A program made the translations under genes and the position numbers. The notes below the pieces were generated by a model. It had not been told where the DNA came from and did no database searches. It saw only the letters and a program-made list of their open reading frames with translations. A stretch of DNA of 64,000 nucleotides from Actinomycetes bacterium (GTDB lineage Bacteria > Actinomycetota > Acidimicrobiia > Acidimicrobiales > Acidimicrobiaceae), in NCBI GenBank assembly GCA_021805205.1, contig JAJZFV010000055.1, positions 110,987-174,986 on the forward strand, written 5' to 3'. Positions within the stretch are counted from its first letter, which is position 1; each line of letters starts with the position of its first letter. Shown here piece after piece: positions 32,815 to 42,848 of this stretch.

Positions 32815-34818
32815 TCAACCGATGTCGCTGAGGTACTTCTTCAACTCTTTGATCTCATCGCGCAAACGGCCGGCGTATTCGAATCGCAGATCGGCAGCGG
32901 CTTCGGCCATCTCGGCTTCGAGGGTCTGGATCATTCCTACTATCTCACCAGCGTTCAGTTTGGCATACTCTGAACCATGTCTGCTCTTCTTCGATGAATT
33001 CGGTAGTGGCGCACTCTTGGAAGGACGGAGTTGGTCCAAAATATCAGTTACGGCCTTACGGATCGTTGTAGGGTTGATATTGTTCTCAAGGTTGTATGCG
33101 AGTTGCAATTCCCTTCGACGCTCCGTCTCAGCCATTGCATTAGCCATCGAACGGGTAATTTGATCCGCGTACAAGATCACAAATCCATCGGCGTTTCGAG
33201 CGGCCCGGCCGATGGTCTGAATCAGAGAGGTCTCTGACCGCAAAAAACCCTCTTTATCGGCGTCGAGTATCGCAACTAAGGAGACTTCAGGTAGATCGAT
33301 CCCCTCTCGTAGCAGGTTGATACCGACCAAGACATCAAATTCACCGAGGCGTAGGTCACGCAAGATTGTAACCCTCTCTAGGGTATCGATGTTGGAGTGA
33401 AGGTAGCGGACCCGAAGACCTTGTTCAAGAAGGTAATCGGTCAAGTCTTCGGCCATCTTCTTGGTAAGTGTCGTTACAATGACGCGATCGCCCACTTCTA
33501 TACGCCCTCGGATCTCGCCGATAAGGTCGTCTATCTGGTTCTTAGTGGGGCGAACGACCACCTTGGGATCTAGAAGGCCGGTTGGACGGACGATCTGCTC
33601 AACGATCCGGCTCGACTGATTCAATTCGTAGGCTGATGGGGTAGCCGATAGAAAGATGGCTTGATTTATGTGTTCATAAAACTCTTCAAAGCGAAGAGGA
33701 CGATTGTCCATGGCAGAGGGAAGTCGGAAGCCAAAGTCCACCAGAGTCTCTTTCCGACTCCTATCGCCCGCGTGTTGGGCGTGCAGCTGTGGAACAGTTA
33801 CGTGGGATTCGTCTATAACGAGAAGGAAGTCTTTAGGAAAGTAGTCCAAGAGGGTGTATGGGGGTTCACCTGGACTTCTGCCATCCAAGTGGCGGGAGTA
33901 GTTCTCGATTCCATTACAGAAACCGACCTCTGCCATCATCTCAAGGTCAAATTCAGTGCGCATCCGAAGCCTTTGTGCCTCAAGGAGGCGCCCTTCAGCT
34001 TCAAACTCCTTTAGCCTCTCGGCTAACTCCTTTTCGATCGAGGCGATAGCCCTGCGCATCGTCTCATCGCCAGCCACGTAGTGAGTAGCCGGAAAAATAA
34101 CATATTCATCGAGCTGCGATAGGACCTCTCCGGTCAATGGGTCATAGGTAAATATCGCCTCTAAATCGTCGCCGAAGAATTCAAAGCGATAACAGATCTC
34201 CTCGTAAGCAGGATGGACCTCTAAGGTGTCGCCCCTTACCCTAAATTTCCCACGAATCAAGTTGGCGTCGTTTCGATCGTAGTGAATATCAACAAGCCGC
34301 CTCAAAACATGACGCATATCGTATTGCGCACCCGCCTGTAAATGAACAATCCGGTCTTGGTATTCGATCGGCGATCCAAGTCCGTATATGCAAGAGACCG
34401 ATGCAACTACAATTACGTCACGCCTAGTCAAAAGGGCGGAGGTTGCCGAGTGGCGCAGACGGTCGATCTCATCGTTGACTGAAGAGTCCTTCTCGATGTA
34501 GGTGTCAGAAGAGGGTAGGTACGCCTCAGGCTGGTAATAATCGTAGTATGAGACGAAGTACTCAACTCGATTTTCAGGAAAAAACTCTCTGAATTCGCTG
34601 GCCAACTGGGCCGCAAGAGATTTGTTGGGAGCGATTACCAGAGTTGGTCTTTGTACCTTCTCGATCGTCCAGGCTATGGTGGCACTTTTACCTGAACCTG
34701 TAATTCCTAACAACGTCTGGAACTTCTCGCCTGCTTCTACTCCAGCCGCCAACTCTGAGATGGCATTTGGTTGATCACCCGCAGGTTGATAAGAAGAAAC
34801 CACCTTAAACTCAGTCAC
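32815..34818 (-). CDS. uvrB: UvrB excinuclease subunit
   Basis: A 667-residue helicase-like subunit that loads on damage with UvrA and recruits UvrC. Walker A is [10 protein letters not shown]. The strand-separating beta-hairpin lies in [20 protein letters not shown]. Helicase motifs include [15 protein letters not shown] and [10 protein letters not shown]. The C-terminal UVR domain ([23 protein letters not shown]) matches the UvrC contact motif. The start is GTG at 34818. It follows coaE closely on the same strand; rpsA–coaE–uvrB is a familiar actinobacterial neighbourhood. Confidence 0.97.
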   Translation of the reverse strand: MTEFKVVSSYQPAGDQPNAISELAAGVEAGEKFQTLLGITGSGKSATIAWTIEKVQRPTLVIAPNKSLAAQLASEFREFFPENRVEYFVSYYDYYQPEAYLPSSDTYIEKDSSVNDEIDRLRHSATSALLTRRDVIVVASVSCIYGLGSPIEYQDRIVHLQAGAQYDMRHVLRRLVDIHYDRNDANLIRGKFRVRGDTLEVHPAYEEICYRFEFFGDDLEAIFTYDPLTGEVLSQLDEYVIFPATHYVAGDETMRRAIASIEKELAERLKEFEAEGRLLEAQRLRMRTEFDLEMMAEVGFCNGIENYSRHLDGRSPGEPPYTLLDYFPKDFLLVIDESHVTVPQLHAQHAGDRSRKETLVDFGFRLPSAMDNRPLRFEEFYEHINQAIFLSATPSAYELNQSSRIVEQIVRPTGLLDPKVVVRPTKNQIDDLIGEIRGRIEVGDRVIVTTLTKKMAEDLTDYLLEQGLRVRYLHSNIDTLERVTILRDLRLGEFDVLVGINLLREGIDLPEVSLVAILDADKEGFLRSETSLIQTIGRAARNADGFVILYADQITRSMANAMAETERRRELQLAYNLENNINPTTIRKAVTDILDQLRPSKSAPLPNSSKKSRHGSEYAKLNAGEIVGMIQTLEAEMAEAAADLRFEYAGRLRDEIKELKKYLSDIG

Positions 34819-34852
34819 GATACAAGCCTAAAGGATGCCGTACTTTAACTGC

Positions 34853-35470
34853 CTATCGAGCACCAATTGCGCCATGCAATTGCTTTAACATTTCCTCGAC
34901 CCCAACTGCTAGATCTTCCAGTGTGCCAGTGTTTTCAATCACAAAGTCAGCCACTTTCAAGCGATCATCCCGCTTCGCTTGTGCATCTATCCTGGCACGA
35001 GCTTCTTCTTGATCGAGCATTCGATCATGGACCAAACGATAGAGCTGCAGCTCCATTGGAACGTCTACAACCACCACATAATCGAGGTGATAGCGATCCT
35101 TCGCTCCAGTTTCAACCAACAGAGGAATGTCAATAAAGACTGCCCCCTTAGTATCATCTTCCAATGCCTGAGCGATCCGCCTCTTCATCTCAACCGCAAT
35201 TGCAGGATGGATGATCGAATTTAACAGCTCGAGCTTGGCCTTATCTCCAAATACGATTCCACCAAGCTTCGGTCGATCCAAGGTTCCGTCATCGGACAAT
35301 ACTGCGACCCCAAAGGCATCGACGATCTGAGCAAGTGTTGGCGAACCCGCCTCAACGACGTATCGAGCTGCTAAGTCAGCATCGACAAGACTGTATCCCC
35401 TAGAAGATAAGACCGCCCCTACCGCTGACTTACCAGAACCTATGCCACCCGTTAATCCAACTAAAACCAT
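34853..35470 (-). CDS. coaE: Dephospho-CoA kinase
   Basis: A 205-residue kinase for the last step of coenzyme A synthesis, phosphorylating the 3'-hydroxyl of dephospho-CoA. The P-loop is GLTGGIGSGKS. DADLAARYVV and the IIHPAIAVEM segment are family signatures, and FIDIPLLVETGA forms the substrate-binding part. The length is normal for bacterial CoaE without the extra C-terminal domain found in mycobacteria. The ATG start at 35470 has a weak ribosome site. It lies between the rpsA terminator and uvrB. Confidence 0.95.
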   Translation of the reverse strand: MVLVGLTGGIGSGKSAVGAVLSSRGYSLVDADLAARYVVEAGSPTLAQIVDAFGVAVLSDDGTLDRPKLGGIVFGDKAKLELLNSIIHPAIAVEMKRRIAQALEDDTKGAVFIDIPLLVETGAKDRYHLDYVVVVDVPMELQLYRLVHDRMLDQEEARARIDAQAKRDDRLKVADFVIENTGTLEDLAVGVEEMLKQLHGAIGAR

Positions 35471-35525
35471 AAGACGATCCTAAAACTAGATAAGTACCTA
35501 TTGCTACGACTTCTAAAGAACGAAA

Positions 35526-35558
35526 AAAGAACCGGGCACCGATGGTGCCCGGTTCTTT
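35526..35558 (-). terminator. Intrinsic terminator of rpsA
   Basis: A perfect 15-base-pair stem, arms 35526–35540 and 35544–35558 (GGTGCCCGGTTCTTT), with a 3-base loop. On the minus strand it is followed by a run of T, the classic intrinsic form. It separates rpsA from coaE–uvrB. Confidence 0.9.
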
Positions 35559-35589
35559 AACTATCTCAAGCTTTAAGGTTTGAAGGGCT

Positions 35590-36903
35590 TTAGGCCTCTT
35601 CGCCCTCAGCGTTCTTACCGTAACCCTTTAGATCCTCCAACCAAGCAGCTTGAGCTTCAGACTCTGGTACGAACTCGCCGGCGAACTCGTAGTTGCCAAC
35701 GTAGTTGCCATCAGCATCGTAGGCACTTTCGCCATAGATATCTTGGTATTCAGCTGCGACTTCTCCACCTTCGGCAGCTTGCTTGATCGAGACGCTAATA
35801 CGACGGCGACTCAAGTCGATGTCGATGATCTTGATCCAGAGCTCTTCGCCAACTTCTACGACGTGCTCAGGTGAGTCAACGTGCTGGAAGGACATCTCTG
35901 AGATGTGAACGAGGCCTTCGATGCCTTCGGCAACTTGAACGAATGCACCAAATGGCACGAGCTTGGTTACGCGGCCGTAGACCAATTCACCCGGCTTGTG
36001 AGCCGAGGCAAATTCCGCCCATGGATCGCGCTGTGTCGCCTTGAGCGACAATGAAATTCTCTCTTTATCGCGGTCGACTTCGAGGACCTGAACGTCGATC
36101 TCATCGCCAACTTGTACCACTGAGGACGGATGGTCAACGTGCTTCCAAGAGAGCTCAGAGACGTGGACAAGGCCGTCCATTCCACCAAGGTCAACGAAGA
36201 CTCCGAAAGCAACGATAGATGAGACGACACCGCGGCGTACATCGCCTGGGGCCAAATCTGCAAGAAATGCCTCACGTTGACCCTTTTGGGTCTCTTCAAG
36301 CCAAGCCCGGCGCGACAAAACAACATTGTTTCGGTTCTTGTCGAGCTCGATGATCTTAGCTTCCATAACCTTACCGATGTAAGGAGTTAGGTCACGGACG
36401 CGCCTAGTCTCGACGAGCGAGGCTGGCAAGAAGCCACGAAGACCGATGTCCACGATCAGGCCGCCTTTGACGACCTCGATAACTGCACCGGTTACAGACC
36501 CATTTCGCTCCTTGATCTCTTCGATGGAGCCCCATGCACGCTCGTACTGTGCACGCTTCTTCGAAAGGATAAGTCGACCTTCCTTGTCTTCCTTTTGGAT
36601 GACAAGTGCCTCTACTTCGTCGCCGACTTTTACAACCTCAAATGGATTGACGTCGTGACGAATAGATAGCTCGCGGGCTGGGATAACGCCTTCAGACTTG
36701 AAACCAATGTCTAGAAGGACTTCATCCTTGTCAACCTTGACGACCTTTCCCTTTACGATGTCGCCATCGTCAAAGCGCACAATTGTCTGCGCGATAGCTT
36801 CGTCGAACGTAAGATCGCCGAGGTCGTCTAATGCAATAACTCGCGGTGCACCCTGCTCGGAGGATTCTTCCTCGCCACTGGGGATAATTACCGAATCGGA
36901 CAT
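35590..36903 (-). CDS. rpsA: 30S ribosomal protein S1
   Basis: A 437-residue protein with four S1 (OB-fold) RNA-binding domains: GDIVKGKVVKVDKDEVLLDIG, NGSVTGAVIEVVKGG, PGDVRRGVVSSIVAFGVFVDLGG and PGELVYGRVTKLVPFGAFVQVA, at roughly residues 43–110, 135–200, 215–285 and 300–370. Four domains and an acidic C-terminal tail are the actinobacterial arrangement (six in Escherichia coli). It helps bind mRNA to the 30S subunit. The start is ATG at 36903. It is followed by a strong terminator and lies downstream of polA on the same strand. Confidence 0.96.
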   Translation of the reverse strand: MSDSVIIPSGEEESSEQGAPRVIALDDLGDLTFDEAIAQTIVRFDDGDIVKGKVVKVDKDEVLLDIGFKSEGVIPARELSIRHDVNPFEVVKVGDEVEALVIQKEDKEGRLILSKKRAQYERAWGSIEEIKERNGSVTGAVIEVVKGGLIVDIGLRGFLPASLVETRRVRDLTPYIGKVMEAKIIELDKNRNNVVLSRRAWLEETQKGQREAFLADLAPGDVRRGVVSSIVAFGVFVDLGGMDGLVHVSELSWKHVDHPSSVVQVGDEIDVQVLEVDRDKERISLSLKATQRDPWAEFASAHKPGELVYGRVTKLVPFGAFVQVAEGIEGLVHISEMSFQHVDSPEHVVEVGEELWIKIIDIDLSRRRISVSIKQAAEGGEVAAEYQDIYGESAYDADGNYVGNYEFAGEFVPESEAQAAWLEDLKGYGKNAEGEEA

Positions 36904-37078
36904 GTATACAAAACACTTTCTTTAGGTAGTATTCAGGCGTACTTGTACCAAAGAATTAAAATACGCCAATAGCAAGCATAACGAGTTTCCCCGGCGGAAA
37001 CTACCAACCTAAGGTTAACATAGCTTTACATTTGATCGAATTATCAAGACAGAAGAGACAAAACCCGCCACAAAACAA

Positions 37079-39754
37079 TTACTTGGCCTCTCCCCAAGAG
37101 TTGACAATGTAACAATTTGCTACAAGCGGTACCGAGAGCGATGCCGCACCTTCCATCGTCTCAACTACGAGCGAGGCGATCTCGTCTGCTTGATCGGCAT
37201 CGACCTCAACCACGACTTCATCGTGAATCTGCAGCACAGTCCGAGCAGCTGTATTTGTAAGCTGCTCGTCGAGGTTTACAAGGGCAATCTTGAAGATATC
37301 AGCGGCAAGACCTTGGATTACAGAGTTCATTGCTTGCCGCTCTGCCGCCTGCCTAACCCTAAAGATCGCACTCGATAGATCCGGCATCGGCCTGCGTCGT
37401 CCGAATTCCGTCTCGCTATAGCCGCGCTTAGCGGCCAGCTCAACCACGTCGTCCATGTACTGACGAAGTGTAGGGAAGGCGGCAAAGAAGCTCTTGAGAA
37501 TACCCTCTGCCTCCTTCACGTCGACGTTAAGACGTTGGGCCAATCCATAGGCTTCCATCCCGTAAGCCAAGCCGTAGGCGACCATCTTTGCTTTGCTGCG
37601 TTGAGAAGAGTTGACTTGGCTCGCTGGCACTGAAAAGACCCTGGAAGCAGTGGCAGTATGGATATCTTGGCCACTCGAAAATGCCTCTAGTAGCCCCGGA
37701 TCCCTACTCAAATGGGCGATTACTCTCAGTTCGATCTGGGAGTAATCAGCCACGATAAGTTTGCGATCCTTAGGCGCAACGAAGGCATAACGGAACTTCT
37801 TTCCATCTTCAGTACGAATTGGAATGTTATGCAAGTTGGGGTGATCCGACGACAGTCTTCCGGTACGCGCTACCATCTGATTAAAGGTTGCGTGGATTCT
37901 TCCATCGGCGGCGACTTCTGCTATGAGTGACTCTCCATAGGTACTTCGAAGCTTTTCGACCTCGCGATAGCGCGATATCGCTGGAATTATAGGGTGAGAG
38001 TCAGACAACTTATCGAGGGTCTGCGCATCGGTAGAAAAGCCTGTCTTGGTCTTTTTGGGAGGGGTAAGGCCAAGGTCTGTAAACAATACCTCTGCTAGTT
38101 GCTTGGTCGAATTGACGTTGAACTTTTTGCCGGCAAGTTCGTGAATCTCAACCGTCAACGCGGCGACTTCATTAGTTAGCTCTTGGGCTAGCTGCTGAAG
38201 GTATTGCTTGTCGACCGCTACACCAATCGCCTCCATCTTCGCAAGGGCGACTAAGAGCGGATTCTCAATTGCGTCGTACAACCAAGTCGCCTTAGCCGAC
38301 TCAAGTTCCCTGCGCAAAATATCTGCCAACAAAAGTGCGGAAACGCTCGAACGCGCGAGTGCAACCCTATCGACCCTTCCTTGAGAGAAAAGATCGGGAG
38401 TCGCATCTTTACCCTCCTCACCAAAGGCGCTAGCGTCGAATTGGGTGTCTGCAAGGTAGGTCGTGACAACGTCGCTTTGGCGATAGTGGCCACTATTTGA
38501 GTCGACCAAGTAGGAGGCGACGCCCAAATCGAGTGACACCTTGGGGAGGGACTCGCCGTTGGTAGCTATTCGCCGGAGTAACTCTTTCATCTCGAAACCA
38601 ACCAGCTCGATATCTTCGATCGCCTGTATCAGAGAGGCTACTTGGACTTTCTCGTCCGAGATATCGGCGACAAAGCAGCTAAAAGTTTGGTCGCTCAATC
38701 GAGCAGCGAGTGCGATAGCCGCTATCGGTGACCGCCCCGCCTCTCCGGAAAATGCAACCGCAACGCCCAATTCACCTCCGACACTTAGATGACCAACCAC
38801 GTCGGCTATCGACTCGGCTGCCTCAACCGTGATCGAGGTCGTAGCAACAGCAGTCACCGTGGCGGTAGTCCCGATGTATGAGCGGGCTGCGGCGGTCCGA
38901 GCGGCGAGACGCTTAGATTCAATGAAGTCGAAAAATTGACTGGCTTTATCCACGTCGAAGACACCGAGCGCCAGATCGTCTGTGGATAGCCCAATCGGGA
39001 CATCTCTCCGCAATGGGGTAAGTGCCATGTTGAGGCGAAGATTCTCCTCTTCATCCCTTAGGGCTTGGGCAATCTTTGGCGAAAGTGCATCGATATTGGC
39101 ATAGAGCGTCTCTACGTTTCTATAGGTGTTGGCAAACTTTGCCGCAGTCTTTTCACCGATTCCAGTAATGCCCTTCAAGTTGTCCGATGGGTCGCCGCGC
39201 ATCGCCGCCAAGAAAGGATAGAGATCGGGAGAGGTTCCGACTTTGGCAAGCACCGCTGCCTCATCCATCTTTTGATAGTCGCTCACGCCGCGTCTGTTGT
39301 ACAAGACCCATATCGAAGGATCCCGTACTAGCTGGAATGAGTCTCGATCGCCAGTCACGACTACAACTTCGAATCCGTCGTCTGCACCCAACTCTGCCAA
39401 TGTGGCAATTACGTCGTCGGCCTCATAGCCGGCATGGGAGACGGTTGGGATTGAAAGCTGTTCAAGTACAGCCTCCATCATCTCCAATTGAGCAAGCATC
39501 GCTGGGTGAGTCGGAGGGCGGTGACCTTTGTAATTTTCATTCAACTCATCGCGAAAGGTTGGTTCGAACCTATCTAGTGCGACTGCGAAGTGGCTCGGTT
39601 GGAACTCTTCGAGAAGTCCGTCGAGCATCGATACGAAACCGTAGAGCGAGTTAGTCGCAAAGCCATTCGAATTAGTCATCGACTCCGGCGGAATCGCGAA
39701 AAAGGCTCGAAATGCAAGACTAAAACCGTCGACGACGATGAGGCGACCGGACAA
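37079..39754 (-). CDS. polA: DNA polymerase I
   Basis: An 891-residue repair polymerase. The N-terminal 5'-nuclease (about 1–290) has VVDGFSLAFRAFFA, GYEADDVIATLA and VTGDRDSFQLV. A middle domain in the 3'–5' exonuclease position (about 310–490) lacks the acidic metal ligands (the first segment reads LGVAVAFSGEAG), so proofreading is probably absent, as in mycobacteria. The polymerase domain (about 500–891) has motif A DYSQIELRVIAHLS, the O-helix region RSKAKMVAYGLAYG and motif C QIHDEVVVEV. The start is TTG at 39754 with GGAG six bases before it. An ANTAR regulator lies upstream in the same direction. Confidence 0.97.
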   Translation of the reverse strand: MSGRLIVVDGFSLAFRAFFAIPPESMTNSNGFATNSLYGFVSMLDGLLEEFQPSHFAVALDRFEPTFRDELNENYKGHRPPTHPAMLAQLEMMEAVLEQLSIPTVSHAGYEADDVIATLAELGADDGFEVVVVTGDRDSFQLVRDPSIWVLYNRRGVSDYQKMDEAAVLAKVGTSPDLYPFLAAMRGDPSDNLKGITGIGEKTAAKFANTYRNVETLYANIDALSPKIAQALRDEEENLRLNMALTPLRRDVPIGLSTDDLALGVFDVDKASQFFDFIESKRLAARTAAARSYIGTTATVTAVATTSITVEAAESIADVVGHLSVGGELGVAVAFSGEAGRSPIAAIALAARLSDQTFSCFVADISDEKVQVASLIQAIEDIELVGFEMKELLRRIATNGESLPKVSLDLGVASYLVDSNSGHYRQSDVVTTYLADTQFDASAFGEEGKDATPDLFSQGRVDRVALARSSVSALLLADILRRELESAKATWLYDAIENPLLVALAKMEAIGVAVDKQYLQQLAQELTNEVAALTVEIHELAGKKFNVNSTKQLAEVLFTDLGLTPPKKTKTGFSTDAQTLDKLSDSHPIIPAISRYREVEKLRSTYGESLIAEVAADGRIHATFNQMVARTGRLSSDHPNLHNIPIRTEDGKKFRYAFVAPKDRKLIVADYSQIELRVIAHLSRDPGLLEAFSSGQDIHTATASRVFSVPASQVNSSQRSKAKMVAYGLAYGMEAYGLAQRLNVDVKEAEGILKSFFAAFPTLRQYMDDVVELAAKRGYSETEFGRRRPMPDLSSAIFRVRQAAERQAMNSVIQGLAADIFKIALVNLDEQLTNTAARTVLQIHDEVVVEVDADQADEIASLVVETMEGAASLSVPLVANCYIVNSWGEAK

Positions 39755-39811
39755 TAGGAACTCCTAAAAGTGGGTAAGCCATTTGCTTACGCAATAAACC
39801 TAACCGTAAAA

Positions 39812-40438
39812 CTACTGGTCAGAACCGTCAGTCTCTGGAACGATCTCCCCATCTATGATCCCTTGGGCTACAACGCTCATTCGGCTTCGGGTGTCCATAG
39901 CTCGACGTTGAATGAACGAAAAGGCTTCGGGCTCAGAGAGGTCGTACTTCTCCATCAACTTTCCCTTTGCCCTATCCAAGATCTTACGAAGCTCAAGCTG
40001 GGTCGTGAGGGTCTGACTCTTGTCCTCGAGGTTGGCGATCTCTTCTTCTAGAGCCCTGGCTTGAGCGAATCGGGCGACCGAGATCTCAATTGCTGGAACC
40101 AGGTCGGCGGGTTGAAACGGCTTTACTAAATAGGCCTGGGCTCCGGCGTCTCGGGCTTGCTCCACTAACGCACGCTGGGAGAATGCGGTCAAGATTATTA
40201 CAGGGCAGATCCGCTCCTTGTCAATCTGCGCCGCCGCCTCTAGGCCATCCATTACCGGCATTTTTACGTCGAAAATAGCTAGATCGGGACGTTCGATACG
40301 AACCCTCTCCAAACCCTCCTGTCCATTCGCGCAAGCTGCAACGACCTCATACCCAAGCTCCTCCAGAGCCTCTTTGAGGTCAAGGCGAATGATCGCTTCG
40401 TCTTCAGCTATTACAACTCGAGTCAAGAAAGTCTCCAT
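39812..40438 (-). CDS. pdtaR: ANTAR-domain response regulator (PdtaR-like)
   Basis: A receiver domain (residues about 5–120) has the acidic pair AEDE, the phospho-acceptor Asp57 in IFDVKMP, and the Lys of LVKPF. A coiled linker follows, then a C-terminal ANTAR RNA-binding domain (about 150–200, with LMEKYDLSEPEAFSFIQRRAMD). The layout, the sequence (VILTAFSQRALVEQARDAGAQAYLVKPF) and the position beside polA match Mycobacterium tuberculosis PdtaR (Rv1626), which acts by antitermination. Its sensor kinase is not in this window. ATG 40438 lacks a ribosome site; TTG at 40426 has GGAG six bases upstream and may be the true start. Confidence 0.9.
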   Translation of the reverse strand: METFLTRVVIAEDEAIIRLDLKEALEELGYEVVAACANGQEGLERVRIERPDLAIFDVKMPVMDGLEAAAQIDKERICPVIILTAFSQRALVEQARDAGAQAYLVKPFQPADLVPAIEISVARFAQARALEEEIANLEDKSQTLTTQLELRKILDRAKGKLMEKYDLSEPEAFSFIQRRAMDTRSRMSVVAQGIIDGEIVPETDGSDQ

Positions 40439-40610
40439 TCGAGGTCGCGCAATAAATCATCTCTGCTAAGCCTAACGCTTAGCCATTTTCCGAAGTTGCG
40501 GGTGATAAAACATAGGATACTAGTCGTAAGCTTTCGAAGACGGCGTAGCGAAGCGCTGCGCAGCTCTCGGTACTGCTACAACCCGTAATGGTAATTGAAT
40601 TGGAGATACC

Positions 40611-41309
40611 TTGGATCTCGTATATGGACAGCCGCTTTGGGTCGCATCCACTAACTTTTGGGTGGTCAGATCGTCGCTAAACGCACGCGAGGCAGTGATC
40701 GTGGACCTTCCACCTGATCCAAGAACTGTTATAGACTTTTTAGCTCAAGAAGGGTTGAGGGCCGTTGCAATTGTGGCCACTCACGGCCATATTGACCACA
40801 TAGGTGGCGTACCCGCATTCGTCGAAGATTCGTCGAATTTAGATAGTACTATGAATCAACGTGTGCCACTGAAGATTCACCACGACGACGCTCATTACGT
40901 CAAGTCGCCACTCGAAAACTCCTCGAGCCTTGGTCAACTACTGGTGGAGGCAGGCCTTTCAACAAAAGAGCCCGAGCTCATCGAATACGTCGACGACGAT
41001 ACAACCTTTGGCTCGGCCGATGTAAATTTCAAGGCGATACACACGCCCGGCCACACCCCGGGATCAACCTGTTTTCTAGTAAATCTCGAAGGTTATCCAC
41101 CGCTGCTATTCAGTGGCGACCATCTTTTCAAGGGGAGCATTGGTAGGACGGACTTGGAAGGTGGCTCCTTTACCAAGTTGCGAGACTCGATGGTCGATAA
41201 AATTCTTCCACTCGATGACGACGTCTACGTCCTGCCAGGCCATGGGGCAACTACAACTATCGGCGACGAAAGACGGACCAATCCATTTATCGCTGAGTTC
41301 CTCGGCTAA
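40611..41309 (+). CDS. MBL-fold hydrolase, glyoxalase II-like
   Basis: A 232-residue metallohydrolase with the full motif H58-G-H60-I-D62-H63, then TPGHTPGS, FSGDHLF and a final PGHG, which supply the remaining ligands of a two-metal site. The length and the LFKGSIGRTDLEGG segment fit the hydroxyacylglutathione hydrolase-like group. The actual thioester is unknown, since actinobacteria generally use mycothiol rather than glutathione. The start is TTG at 40611 with GGAG upstream. It is divergent from pdtaR and converges on menC. Confidence 0.87.
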   Translation: MDLVYGQPLWVASTNFWVVRSSLNAREAVIVDLPPDPRTVIDFLAQEGLRAVAIVATHGHIDHIGGVPAFVEDSSNLDSTMNQRVPLKIHHDDAHYVKSPLENSSSLGQLLVEAGLSTKEPELIEYVDDDTTFGSADVNFKAIHTPGHTPGSTCFLVNLEGYPPLLFSGDHLFKGSIGRTDLEGGSFTKLRDSMVDKILPLDDDVYVLPGHGATTTIGDERRTNPFIAEFLG

Positions 41310-41357
41310 TACCCTCCGAATAGTCGATAAAGGGCGAAGTTAGCGAAGCAAAAAGGC

Positions 41358-42578
41358 TCACGCAATTTTTTCGACGCTCCCGTTTGAAATACGTAGAATC
41401 GATGAGACGTAGCTCCGATTTGGAATAAATGCTCCCGACAACCCAACTCCTCCAACCACCCTAAGGCCATCTTGAGCTGCAACAACAGATGGAAGTAACG
41501 GAGCCGAGAAGTAGTCGTAGTCGGGTCCGAGGTCGCTAGCTTCACCCTCTGGATATGCCGCGGTAAGGACCGCTATGGCGCGCCTCATTATGGGCAAGTC
41601 GTACATTCCCCCCAAATAGAAGCCACCGGATTGGCCATCTTCGGCAAGACTTTCGAGCCTTGAAACCAGACTTGCGATCGAATCGAATCGATGAGGCTTC
41701 AGAACGGCAATGTCGAAGAGGCTTGCCGATGACAGATCCTCTAGTCGTGACTCATCTAACAGTGCCTCGTCTAGTGCGAGACGGTAGTTGCGCTCCCGAT
41801 ACAGCCTCTTGGCAGCATCGATCGTTGTTATCCGGTAGGGAGCCTCAAAAAACCTGACTTTTTCTTCCGCTAACTCCGAGATAAGGGCCGGCGGCGGCCC
41901 CGACTCATTAAAGTCGATCGCCACCTCAAGGGCCGAAGACACCTCTCGAACAAAAGTGACCAGCTCGGAAATTTGACTTTCTTGAACCATCTCAGCTGCA
42001 TTGACTTTAATTTTCAGTCGACGGTAATTCTTAGCTACTTGGTGATAAGAGTCATCAACCGTTAAGTCCCCAATGGAACTTCCTTGAAGGGGCACTTTGA
42101 AGTCGTCGACGGCGAATTGCCGATCCAACTTCGAGAGGCGCTCTTTGATCTTCGAAGATCGAGCATCCTCGGTACACCAATTGGAGAGCGATTTGAAAGG
42201 ACCGCAGTTTCCAATCCTTCCACTCAAATCAGCCATCGCCATATCCAAGGCGAACTTAGAGGAACTCCAGCCTCTTATGCGCTCCACAATAGATCGGTAC
42301 AGCTCATAGTCGAAGGCTGAACCACCTCGAACCTTGCCGGTAAGTTCTGTCAAAAGATCGACCAAAACCATTTGAGCGGCATCGAGAAATTGCTCCTCAT
42401 AAAAGGGTCTACTCAGTGGAGCGAGTTCTCCGAATCCAACCTCGCTACCACATCGAACTGCTAGAACCACTGCCTCTTTATAACGACTTTGAGCCACCGA
42501 GGAACTATGCCGGCCGAATAGGGGGATCGAGCACCGAATCAGATCGACCGAATCGGGAAAGACTCCTGAAAACACCAT
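41358..42578 (-). CDS. menC: o-Succinylbenzoate synthase-like enolase-superfamily enzyme
   Basis: A 406-residue enzyme with all catalytic residues of the muconate-lactonising/OSBS subgroup: K189-I-K191 (the K-x-K acid/base pair), metal ligands Asp222 (AIDFNES), Glu245 (FFEAPY) and Asp270 (LALDEA), and the second lysine Lys294 (AVLKPH). In menaquinone synthesis it would dehydrate SHCHC to o-succinylbenzoate. No other men gene is nearby, and related enzymes include N-acylamino-acid racemases and dipeptide epimerases, so the symbol is likely but not certain. The N-domain has a long insertion at about residues 125–170. It is convergent with the MBL gene and divergent from pst. Confidence 0.75.
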   Translation of the reverse strand: MVFSGVFPDSVDLIRCSIPLFGRHSSSVAQSRYKEAVVLAVRCGSEVGFGELAPLSRPFYEEQFLDAAQMVLVDLLTELTGKVRGGSAFDYELYRSIVERIRGWSSSKFALDMAMADLSGRIGNCGPFKSLSNWCTEDARSSKIKERLSKLDRQFAVDDFKVPLQGSSIGDLTVDDSYHQVAKNYRRLKIKVNAAEMVQESQISELVTFVREVSSALEVAIDFNESGPPPALISELAEEKVRFFEAPYRITTIDAAKRLYRERNYRLALDEALLDESRLEDLSSASLFDIAVLKPHRFDSIASLVSRLESLAEDGQSGGFYLGGMYDLPIMRRAIAVLTAAYPEGEASDLGPDYDYFSAPLLPSVVAAQDGLRVVGGVGLSGAFIPNRSYVSSILRISNGSVEKIA

Positions 42579-42724
42579 GAAAACCGACGACTTTCGATCT
42601 TTGAGTTAATTTGATCAAGTTATGAAACCGATCTCAGAACAAGCTATCAAAAGTTTATTTGAGTCGAATAGAAATGCTCGTGAAAAAATTTAACGCAACC
42701 TAAAACCCGAGATGAGGCAAACCT

Positions 42725-42730
42725 TATACT
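42725..42730 (+). promoter_or_regulatory. Candidate −10 element of the pst operon
   Basis: TATACT lies about 120 bases upstream of pstB, without a recognisable −35 at the proper distance. That is what is expected of an activator-dependent (PhoP/PhoB-type) promoter. I could not identify a convincing PHO box. Confidence 0.35.
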
Positions 42731-42848
42731 CAACTTTCACACTGTGGTAGACAAAAATCATGGGTCTTGTTTACCTGTAGTTAAACATCTCTCTATAGGT
42801 TCATCTTTGCGCTTCGAATTTACGAAGTCTGAGGTGCGCGAGGGGCTT

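Noticed and set aside
38200..38820. Missing acidic residues in the exonuclease-like domain of PolA.
   Set aside because: Loss of 3'–5' proofreading in Pol I is common in actinobacteria and thermophiles, so it is not a novel feature.
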